Notes under the pieces: generated by a model
The model's input: the letters and a program-made list of their open reading frames with translations, nothing else
Databases searched by the model: none
Told to the model about the DNA's origin: nothing
Shown here: one piece after another, positions 61,685 through 64,000 of the stretch
Layout: each line of letters starts with the position of its first letter
How positions within the stretch are numbered: the stretch's first letter is position 1
Position numbers and translations under genes: made by a program
Assembly (NCBI GenBank): GCA_947382355.1
Contig: CANCYR010000010.1
Span: 1 to 64,000 of the forward strand
DNA: 64,000 bases
Source of the DNA: an uncultured Lachnospiraceae bacterium
GTDB taxonomy: Bacteria > Bacillota > Clostridia > Lachnospirales > Lachnospiraceae
Reading direction: 5' to 3'

Positions 61685-63871
61685 ATGACAAGAACAGCAG
61701 GGAAAAAGGAAGAAGCAGTTGATTACGGAAAAGAATATGCAACGAAGCTGCCTGTGAAAGTAGTAAAAAAGGATGGAAGTGAAGAAGCCTTTAATGTGCA
61801 GAAGGTGGTAAATGCAGTTGGGAAATCCGCATATCGTGCTTTAACGGAATTTTCAGAAGAAGAAAAAAGACACATTTGTGATTATGTAGTTGAAAAAGTG
61901 GATGAGCTTGGAAAAGACCGTATTCCCATTCCTGTCATGCATAATATTGTGGAAAGCGCCCTGGAAGAAGTAAAGCCCATTGTGGCAAAAAGTTATCGGG
62001 ATTATCGAAATTACAAACAGGACTTTGTCAGAATGCTGGATGATGTATACAAAAAGAGCCAGTCCATTATGTATGTGGGAGACAAGGAAAATGCCAATAC
62101 GGATTCTGCCCTTGTTTCCACAAAGAGAAGCCTTGTTTTTAACCAGTTGAATAAAGAGCTGTATCAGAAGTTTTTCATGACCACGGAAGAAATTCAGGCA
62201 TGCAGGGACGGTTATATTTATGTGCATGACATGTCCGCAAGGCGGGATACTATGAACTGCTGTCTGTTTGATGTGGAAAATGTATTGTCCGGCGGGTTTG
62301 AAATGGGCAATATCTGGTATAATGAGCCGAAGACCCTGGATGTGGCCTTTGATGTCATAGGCGATATTGTGCTGTCGGCGGCAAGCCAGCAATATGGCGG
62401 CTTTACGGTGCCCAGCGTGGATAAGATTTTAGAACCTTATGCAGAAAAATCTTACAAAAAATACGTGGATAAATATATTCGTCTGGGTATTGATAAGGAA
62501 AGTGCGGAAGCGGAAGCTTATGCGGATGTGGTAAAGGAATTTGAACAGGGTTTCCAGGGCTGGGAATATAAGTTCAATACGGTTGCCAGTAGCCGGGGGG
62601 ATTATCCCTTCATAACCGTGACGGCAGGAACGGAAACCGGAAGATTTGCAAAGCTTGCTACGATTTCCATGCTGAATGTAAGAAGAAAGGGGCAGGGAAA
62701 AGAAGACCATAAAAAGCCTGTGCTCTTTCCTAAAATCGTTTTTCTGTATGATGAAAATCTGCACGGCCCCGGAAAAGAGTTGGAGGATGTGTTTGAGGCA
62801 GGAGTGGAATGCTCTGCAAAGACCATGTATCCGGACTGGCTGAGCCTGACCGGAAAAGGTTATGTGGCAAGCATGTACAAGCAGTATGGGGAAATCATTT
62901 CCCCTATGGGCTGCCGTGCTTTTCTGTCCCCATGGTATCGGGAGGGAGGCATGCATCCTGCCAATGAAAAGGATAAGCCTGTGTTTGTGGGAAGGTTTAA
63001 CATTGGCGCAGTGTCCCTGCACCTGCCAATGATTTTAGCAAAGGCAAAACAGGAAAGCAGGGATTTTTATGAAGTGCTGGATTATTATTTGAATTTAATC
63101 CGCCAGCTCCATATACGAACCTATGCTTATCTGGGAGAAATGAGGGCGTCCACCAATCCGCTGGCATATTGTGAAGGAGGATTTTTAGGGGGACATCTGG
63201 CGCTTACGGATAAAATCAAACCGGTTTTAAAATCAGCAACCGCATCCTTTGGTATTACCGCATTTAACGAATTACAGATGCTCTATAATGGGAAAAGCCT
63301 TGTAGAGGACGGACAGTTTGCCATTGAAGTATTAGAGCATATCAATAAGAAAATCAACGAATATAAAGAAGAAGATGGCAATTTATATGCAATTTACGGA
63401 ACACCGGCAGAGAATCTCTGCGGGCTTCAGGTACAGCAGTTTAGGAAAAAATATGGCATCGTGGAAGGGGTTTCCGACAGGGAATATGTATCCAACAGCT
63501 TCCATTGTCATGTGTCAGAGGATATTACACCCATTCAGAAGCAGGATTTAGAGGCTCGCTTCTGGGATTTGTCCAATGGCGGAAAGATACAGTATGTAAA
63601 ATATCCAATCGGTTACAATAAAGAAGCAATTAAAACATTAATCCGCCGTGCAATGGATATGGGCTTTTATGAAGGGGTGAATTTGTCTCTGGCTTATTGT
63701 GATGACTGCGGACATGAAGAGCTGGAAATGGATGTATGCCCTGAATGCGGAAGCCACAATTTAACCAAAATTGACCGCATGAACGGCTATTTATCTTATT
63801 CCAGAGTTCATGGCGATACAAGGCTGAATGATGCCAAGATGGCAGAAATTGCAGAAAGGAAGAGCATGTAA
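61685..63871 (+). CDS. nrdD: Anaerobic ribonucleoside-triphosphate reductase
   Basis: 728 residues. Oxygen-sensitive glycyl-radical enzyme making dNTPs. N-terminal ATP-cone (VKVVKKDGSEEAFNVQKVVNAV), large barrel domain (MRASTNPLAYCEGGFLGG), C-terminal zinc site CDDCGHEELEMDVCPECGS and the glycyl-radical loop RMNGYLSYSR, where the Gly of NGYL is the radical site. ATG at 61685 follows TTGGAGGG. It is regulated by the NrdR boxes upstream and followed by its activase. Confidence 0.95.
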   Translation: MTRTAGKKEEAVDYGKEYATKLPVKVVKKDGSEEAFNVQKVVNAVGKSAYRALTEFSEEEKRHICDYVVEKVDELGKDRIPIPVMHNIVESALEEVKPIVAKSYRDYRNYKQDFVRMLDDVYKKSQSIMYVGDKENANTDSALVSTKRSLVFNQLNKELYQKFFMTTEEIQACRDGYIYVHDMSARRDTMNCCLFDVENVLSGGFEMGNIWYNEPKTLDVAFDVIGDIVLSAASQQYGGFTVPSVDKILEPYAEKSYKKYVDKYIRLGIDKESAEAEAYADVVKEFEQGFQGWEYKFNTVASSRGDYPFITVTAGTETGRFAKLATISMLNVRRKGQGKEDHKKPVLFPKIVFLYDENLHGPGKELEDVFEAGVECSAKTMYPDWLSLTGKGYVASMYKQYGEIISPMGCRAFLSPWYREGGMHPANEKDKPVFVGRFNIGAVSLHLPMILAKAKQESRDFYEVLDYYLNLIRQLHIRTYAYLGEMRASTNPLAYCEGGFLGGHLALTDKIKPVLKSATASFGITAFNELQMLYNGKSLVEDGQFAIEVLEHINKKINEYKEEDGNLYAIYGTPAENLCGLQVQQFRKKYGIVEGVSDREYVSNSFHCHVSEDITPIQKQDLEARFWDLSNGGKIQYVKYPIGYNKEAIKTLIRRAMDMGFYEGVNLSLAYCDDCGHEELEMDVCPECGSHNLTKIDRMNGYLSYSRVHGDTRLNDAKMAEIAERKSM

Positions 63872-63873
63872 AC

Positions 63874-64000
63874 ATGAGGTACCACAACATTACAAAGGAT
63901 GATATGCTAAACGGTGATGGTTTGCGGGTGGTACTGTGGGTTGCAGGCTGCACCCATTGCTGTAAGGAATGTCATAATCCGGTTACCTGGGACCCGGACG
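63874..64000 (+). CDS. nrdG: Anaerobic ribonucleotide reductase activating protein (partial)
   Basis: Only the first 42 codons are inside the window; the reading frame is open to the edge. The radical-SAM cluster motif CTHCCKECHNP (C-x3-C-x2-C) is preceded by NGDGLRVVLWVAGC, as in NrdG. It installs the glycyl radical in NrdD. ATG lies 2 bp after the nrdD stop. Confidence 0.93.
   Translation, partial: MRYHNITKDDMLNGDGLRVVLWVAGCTHCCKECHNPVTWDPD

Noticed and set aside
1-64000. tRNA genes, rRNA genes, prophage or complete insertion sequence
   Set aside because: No TpsiC-type GGTTCGAATCC strings with cloverleaf partners, no rRNA core sequence, and no transposase, integrase or capsid genes were seen.

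Overview
The window is a chromosomal segment of an anaerobic, spore-forming Firmicute, most likely a member of the Lachnospiraceae (Clostridia). This is inferred from the six-gene Rnf complex in rnfCDGEAB order, spoIVA and a SleB-type cortex hydrolase, the anaerobic ribonucleotide reductase nrdD/nrdG under paired NrdR boxes, strong AGGAGG ribosome binding sites and SigA promoters with 17-bp spacers, and the protein families present. I cannot name genus or species.

Layout. 0.2-1.4 kb: YprB-like exonuclease (minus strand). 1.5-7.0 kb: Rnf ferredoxin:NAD+ oxidoreductase operon. 7.2-9.9 kb: M18 aminopeptidase, an XRE/AbrB-like regulator and a decayed Ig-like surface-protein gene. 10.3-13.5 kb: ECF sigma factor, membrane protein and ABC exporter operon. 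13.7-14.7 kb: two AT-rich genes for a secreted and an anchored small protein, bounded by transposon-like repeats. 15.0-18.8 kb: ylxM-ffh-rpsP-khpA and rimM-trmD. 18.8-21.6 kb: NatA/NatB-type ABC system whose permease is fused to a CPBP protease domain. 21.7-24.8 kb: unknown membrane protein, TatD, a structured ncRNA candidate and a possible PBECR-type nuclease-like protein. 24.9-31.6 kb: plsX-acpP and rnc-smc-ftsY. 31.6-39.9 kb: threonine ammonia-lyase, YitT, CPBP protease, GH25-like protein, an AP2-like DNA-binding protein, SleB and threonine synthase. 40.0-49.1 kb: citrate synthase, deoC, Xaa-Pro aminopeptidase, pckA and spoIVA. 49.3-54.2 kb: Nudix, GNAT, a FIST/MCP pair, purine nucleoside phosphorylase and cytidine deaminase. 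54.2-61.5 kb: membrane MutS-like ATPase, RNase HI, HAD nucleotidase, WYL regulator, FAD/Rieske oxidoreductase and an aminotransferase. 61.5-64.0 kb: nrdD and the start of nrdG, which is cut by the window edge.

The most striking non-coding signal is a family of about 224-bp, almost fully palindromic elements: five full copies, one half copy, one solo arm and several decayed arms. They begin GTAACAGTTC and end with its complement. Two full copies have perfect 8-bp flanking direct repeats and two more have near-perfect ones, so this is a MITE; GTAA ends with 8-bp duplications fit the IS66 family. The two roughly 61-bp arms of a copy stay complementary to each other while differing between copies. 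One insertion supplies the stop codon of the FAD/Rieske gene, and the uninterrupted gene can be reconstructed.

The second candidate system is at 23.86-24.82 kb. A SigA promoter drives a multi-hairpin RNA with two hairpins of different stem but identical UUAACUG loop, then a strong hairpin with a weak U tract, then a gene for a possible nuclease-like protein. The layout resembles a type III toxin-antitoxin locus, but that is a hypothesis and the RNA may instead belong to a known class such as the raiA motif.

Metabolic genes fit a fermentative anaerobe: Rnf couples reduced ferredoxin to NAD+ reduction and ion export, PEP carboxykinase and citrate synthase feed C4/C6 metabolism, deoC, cdd and purine nucleoside phosphorylase salvage nucleosides, and thrC and ilvA make and deaminate threonine. 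No tRNA, rRNA, CRISPR array, prophage or complete insertion sequence was seen.
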